Notes: a model not told the origin generated them from the letters alone. 25,844 nucleotides of DNA from JBAVQS01 sp049694275 (GCA_049694275.1 JBAVQS010000035.1:1-25844); one strand, 5' to 3'; shown: positions 17,700-25,639, counted from the first letter of the stretch. Program-made: numbers and translations.

Positions 17700-18410
17700 T
17701 TAATCCTCCTGGTCTTCCTGCAAGGCGTACTTGATGATCCGGGTTGCCTCCTCGATATCATCCGTCAGGCGCCAGATATCCAGGTCGTCGGGGTTGATCG
17801 TATGAAAGCGCTCGAGCAACCCCGATTTCATCCACTCGGTCAGCGGCTTCCAAAAGTCCACGCCCATGAGAATGACCGGCACCGTTCGCTCAGCTTTGCC
17901 GGTCTGGATGAGGGTAAGAACCGTAAACAGTTCGTCCAGCGTGCCATAGCCGCCAGGGAAATAGACATAGGCCAGCGCCGAATAGTCGAGCATGAACTTG
18001 CGACTAAAGAAATAGTGGAAACCCATCCCCTGCTTGACGTACGGGTTGAATTTTTGCTCCAGCGGCAGCTCGATATTCAACCCAACCGATAGGGCATTCC
18101 CCTCCATCGCCCCACGATTTCCTGCTTCCATGATGCCCGGGCCGCCCCCGGTGACAATGGTATATTGTTCCGCGGCGAGGCGGCGCGCCAGATCCCGCGC
18201 AAGCTGGTAATAGGGGTCATCTTCCTTCAGGCGAGCCGAACCGAAAAAGGTCACGGTGTGGCGCAGCCTGCTCAAGAAATCAAATCCATCGACAAACTCG
18301 GACATGATGCGAAAGACCCGCCAGGACATTTCGGACGGGCCATCCGAAAAGCTCATCTTTTTGTTCGCGAGCGGCGATTGCCGTCGCGCGGCAGTCTCTG
18401 GTTCCACCAT
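17700..18410 (-). CDS. LOG-family protein (nucleoside monophosphate phosphoribohydrolase-like)
   Basis: 236 residues from ATG 18410. Rossmann-like LOG/TIGR00730 fold with GGGPGIMEAGNRGA (88-101) and PGGYGTLDELFTV (152-164). The catalytic pair of LOG enzymes is present: Arg137 in FFSRKFML and Glu160 in GTLDE. Family members cleave N6-modified AMP (cytokinin nucleotides) or related purine nucleotides to base and ribose-5-phosphate; the true substrate here is unknown. The ATG is 2 bp after the ABC-F stop codon with GAGGT upstream; an in-frame GTG at 18446 would overlap the ABC-F gene. Last gene of a three-gene operon. Confidence 0.88.
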   Translation of the reverse strand: MVEPETAARRQSPLANKKMSFSDGPSEMSWRVFRIMSEFVDGFDFLSRLRHTVTFFGSARLKEDDPYYQLARDLARRLAAEQYTIVTGGGPGIMEAGNRGAMEGNALSVGLNIELPLEQKFNPYVKQGMGFHYFFSRKFMLDYSALAYVYFPGGYGTLDELFTVLTLIQTGKAERTVPVILMGVDFWKPLTEWMKSGLLERFHTINPDDLDIWRLTDDIEEATRIIKYALQEDQED

Positions 18411-18412
18411 CT

Positions 18413-20137
18413 TTACCTCTTTTTGGCCTTGCTTTTGATTGTCCACGACTCTTCTTCGTCTTGCTCTTGTCGGCTGGGATACCGGGAGGTCGCGCCGCGG
18501 GCGCGCCGGGCTTTTTCTTGTACATAATAAGTATAGTTGCCGAGATACTCGCGGGTCGCGCCCTTATCCAATTCGACGACCCGATTGACCACATTGTCGA
18601 GGAAATAGCGGTCGTGCGAAATGATCAGGAGTGTGCCATCGTAAACGTCGAGCGCCTCTTCCAAAAGTTCGGCGGATTGGATGTCGAGGTGGTTGGTCGG
18701 CTCGTCGAGGAGCAGAAAATTGGCGCTGGCGAGCATGAGTTTGATCATCTGCACGCGCGCCTTTTCGCCGCCTGACAGGTCCCGAATTCGCTTTTTCGCA
18801 TCCTCCGCCCCAAAGAGAAAACGCCCCATCAGGCCAAACAGCTCGCGATCCACCATCGGCTTGGCGCTCCGCAACTCGTCACCCAGGGTATTGTCATAGT
18901 TGAGCGTCTGGTGCTCCTGGGCATAGTACGACACGGTCATCGCCGGCCCCAGGATCACCTCGCCGGCGCTCGGTTTTTCCTGCCCCAAGATGCAGCGAAA
19001 GAGGACACTCTTGCCCGCGCCGTTCGGCCCGATGAGCCCCACCCGCTCGCGGTGCCAGATCAAGAGATTGGCATCAGTCAGCACCGGCATCCCGTCGAAG
19101 GATTTCGCCAGGTGCTTGATCTCCAGCACCTTGTTCGAGCCGCGCTGGGCCGCGCGCAAGCCCAGCCCGATCCCCTTGCGCTCCAGGATCGGTTTGTCGA
19201 TCCGCTCGACCTTATCTAACCTCTTTTGCATCGACCGCGCCCGGCGGACAAACTTTTCATTCTGCCCGGCGCCCCAGCCCATCAGGCGGCGAATCGAAAA
19301 TTCCAATCGCTGGAGCTCGCGCTGTTGCACATCGAACATCTGCTGCTGCTTGAGCAGTTTTTGCTTTTTCTCAAAGGCGTATTCGGAATAGTTGCCCACA
19401 TATTCCGTCAGCCGGCCATCCTCCAATTCGGCAATCTCTTCGGCGACAATGTCGAGCAGGTAGCGGTCGTGCGACACGATGACCACCGCGCCGGGATAGT
19501 CCGCAATGAGCCTTTCGAGAAACTCCTTGCCAGTTAAATCGAGATGATTGTCCGGTTCGTCCAATAGCAAGAGCTCGGGCTGTTCGATCAAGAGTTTGGC
19601 GAGACCGACCAACTTTTTCTGCCCGCCGGAAAGGGCCGACAGCGGCAGGTGAAAATCGGCATCCTCAAACCCCAGCCCGCGCAGGGTCGCCCGGACGCGG
19701 TTATCGAAATTGAGTCCGCCGACCGCTTCAAACCGTTCGACCGCGCGAGCGTGGCGCTCCACAACCCGCGTCAGTTTTTTCTCGTCGCCATAGACCACCG
19801 GGTCGCCCATCTGGGCCGCCAGTTGCTCCATCTCGTGCTCGAGCGCGGCCAACGTGGGGGATGCATCCATCGCCTCTTCCAGCACCGTTCGCTCCTGACC
19901 GAACTGGACCTCTTGCGGCAAATAGCCGACGCGCACGCCTTTGGTGATATAGACCTGGCCGGAATTCGGCTCCATCAGGCCGACAAACAATTTCAACAGC
20001 GTAGACTTGCCGGCGCCGTTTGGCCCGACCAGCCCGACCCGCGCGTCATGGTTGACATCCCATGAGAGGTCCTGAAAAATCATCTGCGCGGCGAAATACG
20101 CCGTGACTTTGTCCAATCGCGCTACGGTTCCAATCAT
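18413..20137 (-). CDS. ABC-F family ATPase (ribosome-associated type)
   Basis: 574 residues with two nucleotide-binding domains and no membrane segments. NBD1: Walker A GPNGAGKST (38-46), signature LSGGQ (169-173), Walker B LLLLDEP (189-195). NBD2: Walker A GPNGAGKSV (370-378), signature LSGGE (454-458), Walker B FLLLDEP (474-480). The interdomain linker (about 240-335) is charged and helical, as expected for the element that reaches into the ribosomal E site in ABC-F factors. A basic tail ends in KSKAKKR. The subfamily (Uup/EttA-like or antibiotic-resistance type) cannot be set by eye. It starts 5 bp after the MFS exporter, a context sometimes linked to drug tolerance. Confidence 0.92.
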   Translation of the reverse strand: MIGTVARLDKVTAYFAAQMIFQDLSWDVNHDARVGLVGPNGAGKSTLLKLFVGLMEPNSGQVYITKGVRVGYLPQEVQFGQERTVLEEAMDASPTLAALEHEMEQLAAQMGDPVVYGDEKKLTRVVERHARAVERFEAVGGLNFDNRVRATLRGLGFEDADFHLPLSALSGGQKKLVGLAKLLIEQPELLLLDEPDNHLDLTGKEFLERLIADYPGAVVIVSHDRYLLDIVAEEIAELEDGRLTEYVGNYSEYAFEKKQKLLKQQQMFDVQQRELQRLEFSIRRLMGWGAGQNEKFVRRARSMQKRLDKVERIDKPILERKGIGLGLRAAQRGSNKVLEIKHLAKSFDGMPVLTDANLLIWHRERVGLIGPNGAGKSVLFRCILGQEKPSAGEVILGPAMTVSYYAQEHQTLNYDNTLGDELRSAKPMVDRELFGLMGRFLFGAEDAKKRIRDLSGGEKARVQMIKLMLASANFLLLDEPTNHLDIQSAELLEEALDVYDGTLLIISHDRYFLDNVVNRVVELDKGATREYLGNYTYYVQEKARRARGATSRYPSRQEQDEEESWTIKSKAKKR

Positions 20138-20142
20138 AGGGC

Positions 20143-21495
20143 CTATTCTGCCTCCCGCACTATCGTTGCCCCGCTCTCCTGTTCCGCGGGGGGTGCGCTC
20201 GGCCCGGCCTCGGGAGCCGGCTGCGGCGCGGGATGGTGCAAGTGCGGCACGTCCTGGTAATTGCGCAGCGTCGGCACGAGATAGACGGTCAGCGCAACGA
20301 GCGCCAGCGTTGCGACGCCGCCGGCAATCACCGATAGCGGCGCGCCGAGCAGTTGCGCAGCAATCCCCGCCTCGACCTCCCCCAACTGCGGCCCGCCCAT
20401 AAAGAAAATCATATTGACGGAGGTCATCCTCCCACGCAGTTGGTCGGGGGTCACCAACTGCCGGATCGTCTGGCGCATGATCATGCTGACCGTATCACCC
20501 GCGCCGACCAGCGCCAATCCGACGACTGACACGGCAAACAGAGTGGAGGCCCCAAAGAAAATGGTGGCGAAACCATAGACTGTAATCCCCACGATCAGCA
20601 CAATCCCCTTGTGCCGAATATTCCCAAAGAGCGAGACCACCGCCGCGGCGATGACCGAGCCGACCGATTCGCACGCACTCAGGACGCCAAAACCGACCGC
20701 GTCGGTATGCAGCACCTCGGTTGCAAAGACCGGCAGCAGGGTATTCGCCGACCCGAAAAAGGTCGCGAAAAAGTCGAGGAGCATCGTCGACAAGATGATC
20801 CGCTCGTGAAAGACGAAATGCAGCCCGTCACGCAGCGACTGGATTCCGGAGACGTTGGTTTTCGCGGGCAGCATCTCTTGCGCCGGCGTGCGCATCATCA
20901 AGAGCGCGACGATGACGGCCAGGAACGAAAGGGCATTAATCCAATAGATGCTGCCCACGCCCAACTGCGAGATAGCCACCCCGGCCAGCCCCGGGCCGAT
21001 GATCGCCGCCGCCTGGAACTGGATGCTGTTGAGCGTAATCGCGTTCGTCAGGTGTTTGCGCGGGACTAGATTGGGAATGAGGGATTGGCGCGCCGGGTTA
21101 TCGAACGAGACGGCCGCGGCCGCGACGGCGCTGACCAGATAAATCGCCAGGGGCGAAATCAGATTGCCGGTGGTGAGCACGCCCAGGAGCGCGGCCATGA
21201 TCATCATCGTCGTCTGGGTAATCAACATGACCCGGCGCCGGTCGCGCGTATCCGCTGTCACCCCCCCGATCAACGAAAAGATGATGATGGGGATCAGGCG
21301 CGCCATGCCGATCAGGCCGAGCGCGAGGGGCGAATGGGTCAACTCCCAAACGTGCCAGTTGATCGCCACGGTTTGCATCTGGGTGCCCGAAACCGAGATA
21401 AACTGGCCGATCCAGATGAGCCGAAAATCACGATATTGCAGGGCAATAAAGGGGCTGGTGCTCGCGCGCGCGTCTGATTCGCGGGTTGTCTTCAT
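20143..21495 (-). CDS. MFS transporter (MFS_3 / EntS-like exporter)
   Basis: 450 residues with about 12 membrane helices. FIALQYRDFRLIWIGQFIS at the N-terminus, then GGVTADTRDRRRVMLITQ in the loop after the second helix, are characteristic of the MFS_3 (DUF894, enterobactin exporter-like) group; DNPARQSLIPNLVPRKHL in the middle is also typical of that group. The C-terminus is a soluble Pro/Ala-rich tail of about 40 residues. Substrate unknown; drugs or a siderophore are the usual candidates. First gene of the operon with the ABC-F and LOG genes. Confidence 0.9.
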   Translation of the reverse strand: MKTTRESDARASTSPFIALQYRDFRLIWIGQFISVSGTQMQTVAINWHVWELTHSPLALGLIGMARLIPIIIFSLIGGVTADTRDRRRVMLITQTTMMIMAALLGVLTTGNLISPLAIYLVSAVAAAAVSFDNPARQSLIPNLVPRKHLTNAITLNSIQFQAAAIIGPGLAGVAISQLGVGSIYWINALSFLAVIVALLMMRTPAQEMLPAKTNVSGIQSLRDGLHFVFHERIILSTMLLDFFATFFGSANTLLPVFATEVLHTDAVGFGVLSACESVGSVIAAAVVSLFGNIRHKGIVLIVGITVYGFATIFFGASTLFAVSVVGLALVGAGDTVSMIMRQTIRQLVTPDQLRGRMTSVNMIFFMGGPQLGEVEAGIAAQLLGAPLSVIAGGVATLALVALTVYLVPTLRNYQDVPHLHHPAPQPAPEAGPSAPPAEQESGATIVREAE

Positions 21496-21533
21496 GCAAT
21501 CGTATCAGGAACATCGGAAAATTCGTGCATGAT

Positions 21534-21561
21534 ATTCTATGCGAATATTCCGGCATGGCAA
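21534..21561 (-). promoter_or_regulatory. Promoter of the MFS-ABC-F-LOG operon
   Basis: Minus strand TTGCCA (21556-21561), 16-base spacer, TAGAAT (21534-21539); start near 21527, 32 bases before the ATG at 21495. It lies back to back with the topoisomerase promoter; the two -35 boxes are 12 bp apart. Confidence 0.6.
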
Positions 21562-21573
21562 ATAGCCCGGCTT

Positions 21574-21602
21574 TTGAATGAATCCCCAAATTCTAGTATA
21601 AT
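21574..21602 (+). promoter_or_regulatory. Strong promoter of the topoisomerase IB gene
   Basis: TTGAAT (21574-21579), 17-base spacer, perfect TATAAT (21597-21602). Predicted start at about 21609, downstream of the ATG at 21604, so that ATG would not be on the main transcript. Confidence 0.75.
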
Positions 21603-21648
21603 CATGGTTCATTGGGGGCCGGAGGCATTGCCTTGGCCCTATCGAGCC

Positions 21649-23658
21649 GTGTCAAGGAGTACAACTATCAAGTGGAAAACCATGCGGCACCAGGGTGTCG
21701 CCTTTCCGCCGGAATACGAGCCGCGCGGGATGACTGTCCAAATTCAATTTAAACCGGTCAACCTGGAACCGCTGCAGGAAGAGATGCTGATGGCGTGGGC
21801 TAAAAAGCTCACCACGCCCTATGTTCAGGACCCCGTTTTTCGCAATAATTTCCTCGATTCGCTGCGCCAGGTGTCGGCGGAGAACCACTTTGCCTTTGAT
21901 TTCAAGGGGATCGAGCTCTCCGATATCGATCTGGAAGAGATGCAGGTCATCGCCGAATCGGAAAAACTGGCAAACATGCCCGAAGAGGAGCGGAAACGGG
22001 TCTCGGCGGAACGGAAAAAGGAGCGCGACGAGCTCAAGGAAAAATACGGCCAGGCCGAGGTGGATGGGAACCTGGTCGATATTGCCGCTTACCTGGTCGA
22101 GCCGCCGGGGATATTTATGGGGCGCGGCGCTCACCCGATGCGCGGTAAATGGAAGCCACGCGTCTATCCGGAAGACGTCGAGTTGAACCTGGACAAAGGA
22201 GCGGATAGACCCCAGCCGATGCTTGAAGGCCATGAATGGAAAGGGATTGTGCACGAGCATGATGGCCTCTGGGTTGCCCGCTGGACAGACAAGTTAGCCG
22301 ACAAAACCAAGTACGTCTGGCTGGCCGAAACCTCACACCTGCGCCAGGAGCGCGAAAAAGAGAAATATGAAAAGGCGAAGCGGCTGGCAAACAATCTCGA
22401 CAAGGTGCGCGAGCATATTCGCGAAGGGATGCAAGCGGAGGATGAGCGCACCCGCCGCGCCGCCACTGTCGCCTGCCTGATCGATACGCTGGCAATGCGC
22501 GTCGGCGACGAAAAGGACGAGGACGAGGCGGATACGGTCGGCGCGTCGACGCTGCGGGTGGAGCACGTCCGCTTTGCCGAGGACCACATCACGTTTGATT
22601 TCCTGGGCAAGGACAGCGTCCGCTGGGAAAAGGAACTAGCCATCAACCGGGACACGCGCCTGCTCGCCAAAAACCTCAAAGAGTTTTCTCAGGGCAAGCG
22701 GCCGGACGAGCAGATCTTTCACGACATTAGCTCAGCCCAGGTCAACGATTTCCTGCGCAAGGCAATGAAGGGGCTCTCGGCCAAGGTCTTTCGCACCTAT
22801 CACGCGACGACGACCGTGGAGGATTACCTCAAGGAGCATCGCAGGCTCAAGAACGCCTCCACCGCCGAAAAGGATTACGTGGCGCGGATGGCGAACCTGC
22901 AGGCGGCGATCAAGTGCAACCACAAGCGGACTCCGCCCAAGAACTGGGAAGAGAACCTCGCCAAGCGCGAACAGGCGGTGGAAAAGCTGCGCGCTGACAA
23001 GCCGGACCTGAGCAGTCTGGAAGCACAGATTAAATCGCGTAAAAAGGCGCTCGCTGAGCTGCAAGCCCAGTCCAGGAAATTTGAGGCTGAATCACCGGCG
23101 CTGGTCGCCAAAAAACAAGAGGCGCTGGACAAGCTGGAAGCCGGGTCGCCCCCGGAATCAGACGAGGGCAAGGCGCAACTCGAGAAACGCAAAAAGTCCG
23201 CACTCAAAGCGGTCCTGGACGCGACCAAACTGAACAAGGCCAAAACCAAACGCTTCAAAGAGCGCATCAAAAAAGCGGAGGAATCGCTGGCCCGGGCGCA
23301 AGAGGCGCGGGAAAAGGCAGAGACCAACTATGAGGAGCGGGTCAAAAAGGCCGAGCTCCAGTTCAAGCTGGCCCAAGAGACACGCGATTACAATCTGAAC
23401 ACGTCGCTCAAAAACTATATCGACCCACGCAAGTATCGCCTCTGGGGCGAAAAGGTCGGGTATGATTGGGGCCGCCTCTATACCGGCGCGCTCCAGCGCA
23501 AGTTCAAATGGGCCCACGAGGAAGAGGCCGAGTACGAGGCGGGCAACGGCGACGATTCGCAAAAATCTGCCGTCGAGACTCTGCCGCCGCAACACGCGGG
23601 CAACGGCCACGCGCCGGCCGAGCAGCCCAAACTGGACAAAGAGAACGCGGGCATCTAG
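21649..23658 (+). CDS. Large eukaryote/Thaumarchaeota-type DNA topoisomerase IB
   Basis: About 669 residues. It relaxes supercoiled DNA through a 3'-phosphotyrosyl break. The TOP1 core is followed almost block by block: IKWKTMRHQGVAFPPEYEP at the start, PPGIFMGRGAHPMRGKWKPR (about 152-171), then the catalytic domain with Arg284 (LAMRVGDEK), Lys321 (FDFLGKDSVRW), Arg382 (AKVFRTYHAT), His425 (KCNHKRTPP) and Tyr590 (LKNYIDPRKY), and a closing KFKWAHEEEAEYEAG. All five catalytic residues of human TOP1 (R488, K532, R590, H632, Y723) have counterparts. The charged eukaryotic N-terminal region is absent; the helical linker is far longer than in human TOP1. Start uncertain: GTG 21649 is used because ATG 21604 precedes the predicted transcript and ATG 21682 would cut the conserved KWKT. 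Confidence 0.93.
   Translation: MSRSTTIKWKTMRHQGVAFPPEYEPRGMTVQIQFKPVNLEPLQEEMLMAWAKKLTTPYVQDPVFRNNFLDSLRQVSAENHFAFDFKGIELSDIDLEEMQVIAESEKLANMPEEERKRVSAERKKERDELKEKYGQAEVDGNLVDIAAYLVEPPGIFMGRGAHPMRGKWKPRVYPEDVELNLDKGADRPQPMLEGHEWKGIVHEHDGLWVARWTDKLADKTKYVWLAETSHLRQEREKEKYEKAKRLANNLDKVREHIREGMQAEDERTRRAATVACLIDTLAMRVGDEKDEDEADTVGASTLRVEHVRFAEDHITFDFLGKDSVRWEKELAINRDTRLLAKNLKEFSQGKRPDEQIFHDISSAQVNDFLRKAMKGLSAKVFRTYHATTTVEDYLKEHRRLKNASTAEKDYVARMANLQAAIKCNHKRTPPKNWEENLAKREQAVEKLRADKPDLSSLEAQIKSRKKALAELQAQSRKFEAESPALVAKKQEALDKLEAGSPPESDEGKAQLEKRKKSALKAVLDATKLNKAKTKRFKERIKKAEESLARAQEAREKAETNYEERVKKAELQFKLAQETRDYNLNTSLKNYIDPRKYRLWGEKVGYDWGRLYTGALQRKFKWAHEEEAEYEAGNGDDSQKSAVETLPPQHAGNGHAPAEQPKLDKENAGI
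21654..21659 (+). promoter_or_regulatory. Ribosome binding site pointing at a possible ATC start of the topoisomerase
   Basis: AAGGAG is the best Shine-Dalgarno in the leader. Seven bases later, in frame, stands ATC (21667) followed by AAG TGG AAA ACC, that is (I)KWKT, where related short TopIB proteins are expected to begin with MKWKT-like sequence. Either ATC is used as a rare start, or initiation is at GTG 21649, TTG 21628 or ATG 21682. Confidence 0.4.
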
Positions 23659-23669
23659 CCCGCGTTTTT
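23644..23669 (+). terminator. Intrinsic terminator of the topoisomerase gene
   Basis: AACGCGGGC (23644-23652) pairs with GCCCGCGTT (23658-23666) and a T-run follows. The stop codon TAG lies mostly in the loop, so the terminator begins inside the last codons. Confidence 0.85.
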
Positions 23670-24745
23670 CATTCCACCTTCACTTCGCTTTTTGCCATTG
23701 CCGAACGATAGATGGCGTCGATGATGCGCTGTGTAGCCAGCCCATCCTCCACCGGCGCGCTGGACGCGCGCCCCTCGCGGATCGCGGCGATGAATTCCTG
23801 CGCCACGCCGTTATGTCCCCCCTGCCGTTCGTCTTGCGCCTGCGCGGGGTGCACCTCGACGCGCTGGCCCTGGCCTTCGCCATACAGCCGCACGGTATCG
23901 GACCGGGTGCGGTCCGTCCCATCCAATTCCACCCCGCCCGCGTCGCCGTATAGCTGCACATAATAGCCATCGGCGATGTGGCCATACGAGGCCCAGCTCA
24001 CCTCCACGGACAGGGTCAGGCCGTTGGCAAACCGGATGAACGCGGCAGCCAGGTCCTCGACCTCGTACCCACCCTGCCCCGATACGAACCGGCCACCCCC
24101 CATGCCGCCGCGGCCCTGCGGCCCAAGCATCGCGTAGGTGGCCGCCGCGACCGAAACCGGCTGCGGATGGCCGAGCATCCAGAGCGACAGGTCGAGCACA
24201 TGCACACCCAGGTCGATCACCGGCCCGCCGCCCGCCAGTGCCTTGAGCGTAAACCAGCTTCCGATCCCCGGGATCCCGCTCGCCCGCATCCAGCCGGCCC
24301 TGGCATAATAGCACTGCCCAAGCTGCCCGCGCGCGACCGCCGCCTTGCACGCCTGGCTATCCGGCCGGTAGCGCAGGTTGAACGCCATCATAAACACCCG
24401 GTCGCTGGCGTGCGCGGCCCTGGCGATCTGCTCCGCACCGGCGAGCGTATCGGCGAGCGGCTTTTCGCACAGGACGTGCAGCCCCTTTTGCAGCGCAGTG
24501 ACGGCAATCGGCGCGTGGAATGAATTCGGCGCGCCGATAGTGAGCGCATCAAGCCGTTCGCGGTCCAACATCTCGCGCCAGTCGTCATACACGTGCGGAA
24601 TCCCGAGCTCGGCCGCCACTACCCGCGTCCGCTTGCTGCCGGTCCCCGCCATCGCGACCACCTCGGCCCCGGGCACGAGCGCCAACGCCCGCGCATGGTC
24701 CGCCCCGATCCCCGACCCGACGATACCGATCCGTATGGTTTCCAT
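23669..24745 (-). CDS. Gfo/Idh/MocA family oxidoreductase
   Basis: 358 residues. The N-terminal NAD(P)-binding Rossmann domain has GIVGSGIGADHARAL (7-21), CEKPLADT (93-100) with the conserved Lys95, and the C-terminal substrate domain has GGPVIDLGVHVLDLSLWML with Asp178 and His182, the usual active-site pair. Family members oxidise or reduce sugars, inositols or related cyclic compounds; the substrate is not predictable. ATG 24745 is chosen because GAGG precedes it by six bases and the Rossmann motif follows at once; the upstream extension to 24811 has no homologous look. Its 3' end meets the topoisomerase terminator convergently. Confidence 0.92.
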   Translation of the reverse strand: METIRIGIVGSGIGADHARALALVPGAEVVAMAGTGSKRTRVVAAELGIPHVYDDWREMLDRERLDALTIGAPNSFHAPIAVTALQKGLHVLCEKPLADTLAGAEQIARAAHASDRVFMMAFNLRYRPDSQACKAAVARGQLGQCYYARAGWMRASGIPGIGSWFTLKALAGGGPVIDLGVHVLDLSLWMLGHPQPVSVAAATYAMLGPQGRGGMGGGRFVSGQGGYEVEDLAAAFIRFANGLTLSVEVSWASYGHIADGYYVQLYGDAGGVELDGTDRTRSDTVRLYGEGQGQRVEVHPAQAQDERQGGHNGVAQEFIAAIREGRASSAPVEDGLATQRIIDAIYRSAMAKSEVKVE

Positions 24746-24804
24746 TATGTCCTCAGCTCGCCCCGACCTGTTTGTGTCCACCAGCAAGCAGCGGCCGGAG
24801 TGTC

Positions 24805-24826
24805 CTGGCAATTCACATTTTGCCAG
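24805..24826. repeat. Short inverted repeat between AlkD-like and oxidoreductase genes
   Basis: CTGGCAA and TTGCCAG pair over 7 bp with an 8-base loop. No T-run on either side, so it could be a weak terminator of the AlkD-like gene or an operator for the oxidoreductase gene 60 bp away; not decidable. Confidence 0.35.
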
Positions 24827-24837
24827 AATTCAGCTTG

Positions 24838-24893
24838 CCTATGCCTTGCGACTTGTGCCCTGCTTCCTGTGCCCTGCCGCCTGCGTCTTGCGA
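24838..24893 (-). repeat. Degenerate heptamer array at the 3' end of the AlkD-like gene
   Basis: Plus strand reading gives eight 7-bp units: CCTATGC, CTTGCGA, CTTGTGC, CCTGCTT, CCTGTGC, CCTGCCG, CCTGCGT, CTTGCGA (consensus CYTGYGN). The array contains the stop codon of the gene and encodes its last ~17 residues. Confidence 0.8.
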
Positions 24894-25597
24894 CCGGTCT
24901 TGAGCTTGACCCGCGTTTCGCGAACGGCGATGCGCGGCAGGGTGGCCTCGTTCTCGGCCAGATAGGCTTCCAATGCTACACGATGATGCTTGACCATTTC
25001 CCGGAGGACCCACGAGACCGCTTTTGTAATCAGGACATCCTTTTCGCCCTTGAGTCGCTCGACATTCGCCAGCGCGAGGGTGTAGAGCCGCGCGTCGTCG
25101 GATTCGCGGAGCGGCCGGGTGAGCAGAACCAGGCTGGCACGGCGTTTGGATATCTGCGGGCTTTTCGAGAAGGCGGTCAACAGCTTTTTCCACACGCCCC
25201 ACTGTGTGAGCGTCTCTTGCGCCGTAAACTTGCCCTGGCAGATGGAATCAATTTCGCCCCAGCCCTCCGTGCCTTCGAGCCACCGGTCGAGGCGCGCGGG
25301 ATCGAGCGTCTGGCGCAGTTTCGGCATCAGCGACAGGAGCTCGCCGACGAATCCGACCTCGTTGCTCGTCTCACCCTGCGCCAGCGCGTCCAGTAACGCG
25401 GTGTAATCTTCAGGCGTCAGATCGCGGTGCTGGGCCACCCACGCCCGCGCAATCTTCCGCGTCGCCGGCACGGTGATCGAGTACAGGGGTTTCTGCGTCC
25501 CCATGTACTTGTTCCCCGCCTGCGGCTCGGGCGACGAGGCGCGCTGACGGATGGCGGAGAGGATTTCCTGGTGATAGGATTGAATTTGTGGTTTCAT
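24839..25597 (-). CDS. AlkD-like DNA alkylation repair protein
   Basis: 252 residues from ATG 25597. All-helical HEAT-like repeat protein of the AlkD/DNA alkylation repair type: GNKYMGTQKPLYSITVPATR near the N-terminus, NEVGFVGELL, WGEIDSICQG in the middle and DVLITKAVSWVLREMVKHHR towards the C-terminus. AlkD glycosylases remove positively charged 3- and 7-alkylpurines. An Asp in the central region (WGEIDSIC) is in the position of the conserved catalytic acid of the family, but assignment by eye is tentative. The last residues (KTQAAGHRKQGTSRKA) come from a heptamer DNA repeat and are probably not part of the fold. The in-frame extension upstream of 25597 runs through intergenic repeats and is rejected. 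Confidence 0.88.
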   Translation of the reverse strand: MKPQIQSYHQEILSAIRQRASSPEPQAGNKYMGTQKPLYSITVPATRKIARAWVAQHRDLTPEDYTALLDALAQGETSNEVGFVGELLSLMPKLRQTLDPARLDRWLEGTEGWGEIDSICQGKFTAQETLTQWGVWKKLLTAFSKSPQISKRRASLVLLTRPLRESDDARLYTLALANVERLKGEKDVLITKAVSWVLREMVKHHRVALEAYLAENEATLPRIAVRETRVKLKTGRKTQAAGHRKQGTSRKA

Positions 25598-25611
25598 AGT
25601 TGTTGGACTAT

Positions 25612-25639
25612 CCCACCCCCATCCCCCAACCCCTTCCCC
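25612..25639 (+). repeat. C-rich degenerate heptamer array
   Basis: Units CCCACCC, CCATCCC, CCAACCC, CTTCCCC follow each other with a period of 7, running into the hairpin at 25630-25658. Confidence 0.55.

Noticed and set aside
24746..24811. N-terminal extension of the oxidoreductase
   Set aside because: The Rossmann motif begins directly after ATG 24745, which has its own GAGG site; the extension has no homologous character.
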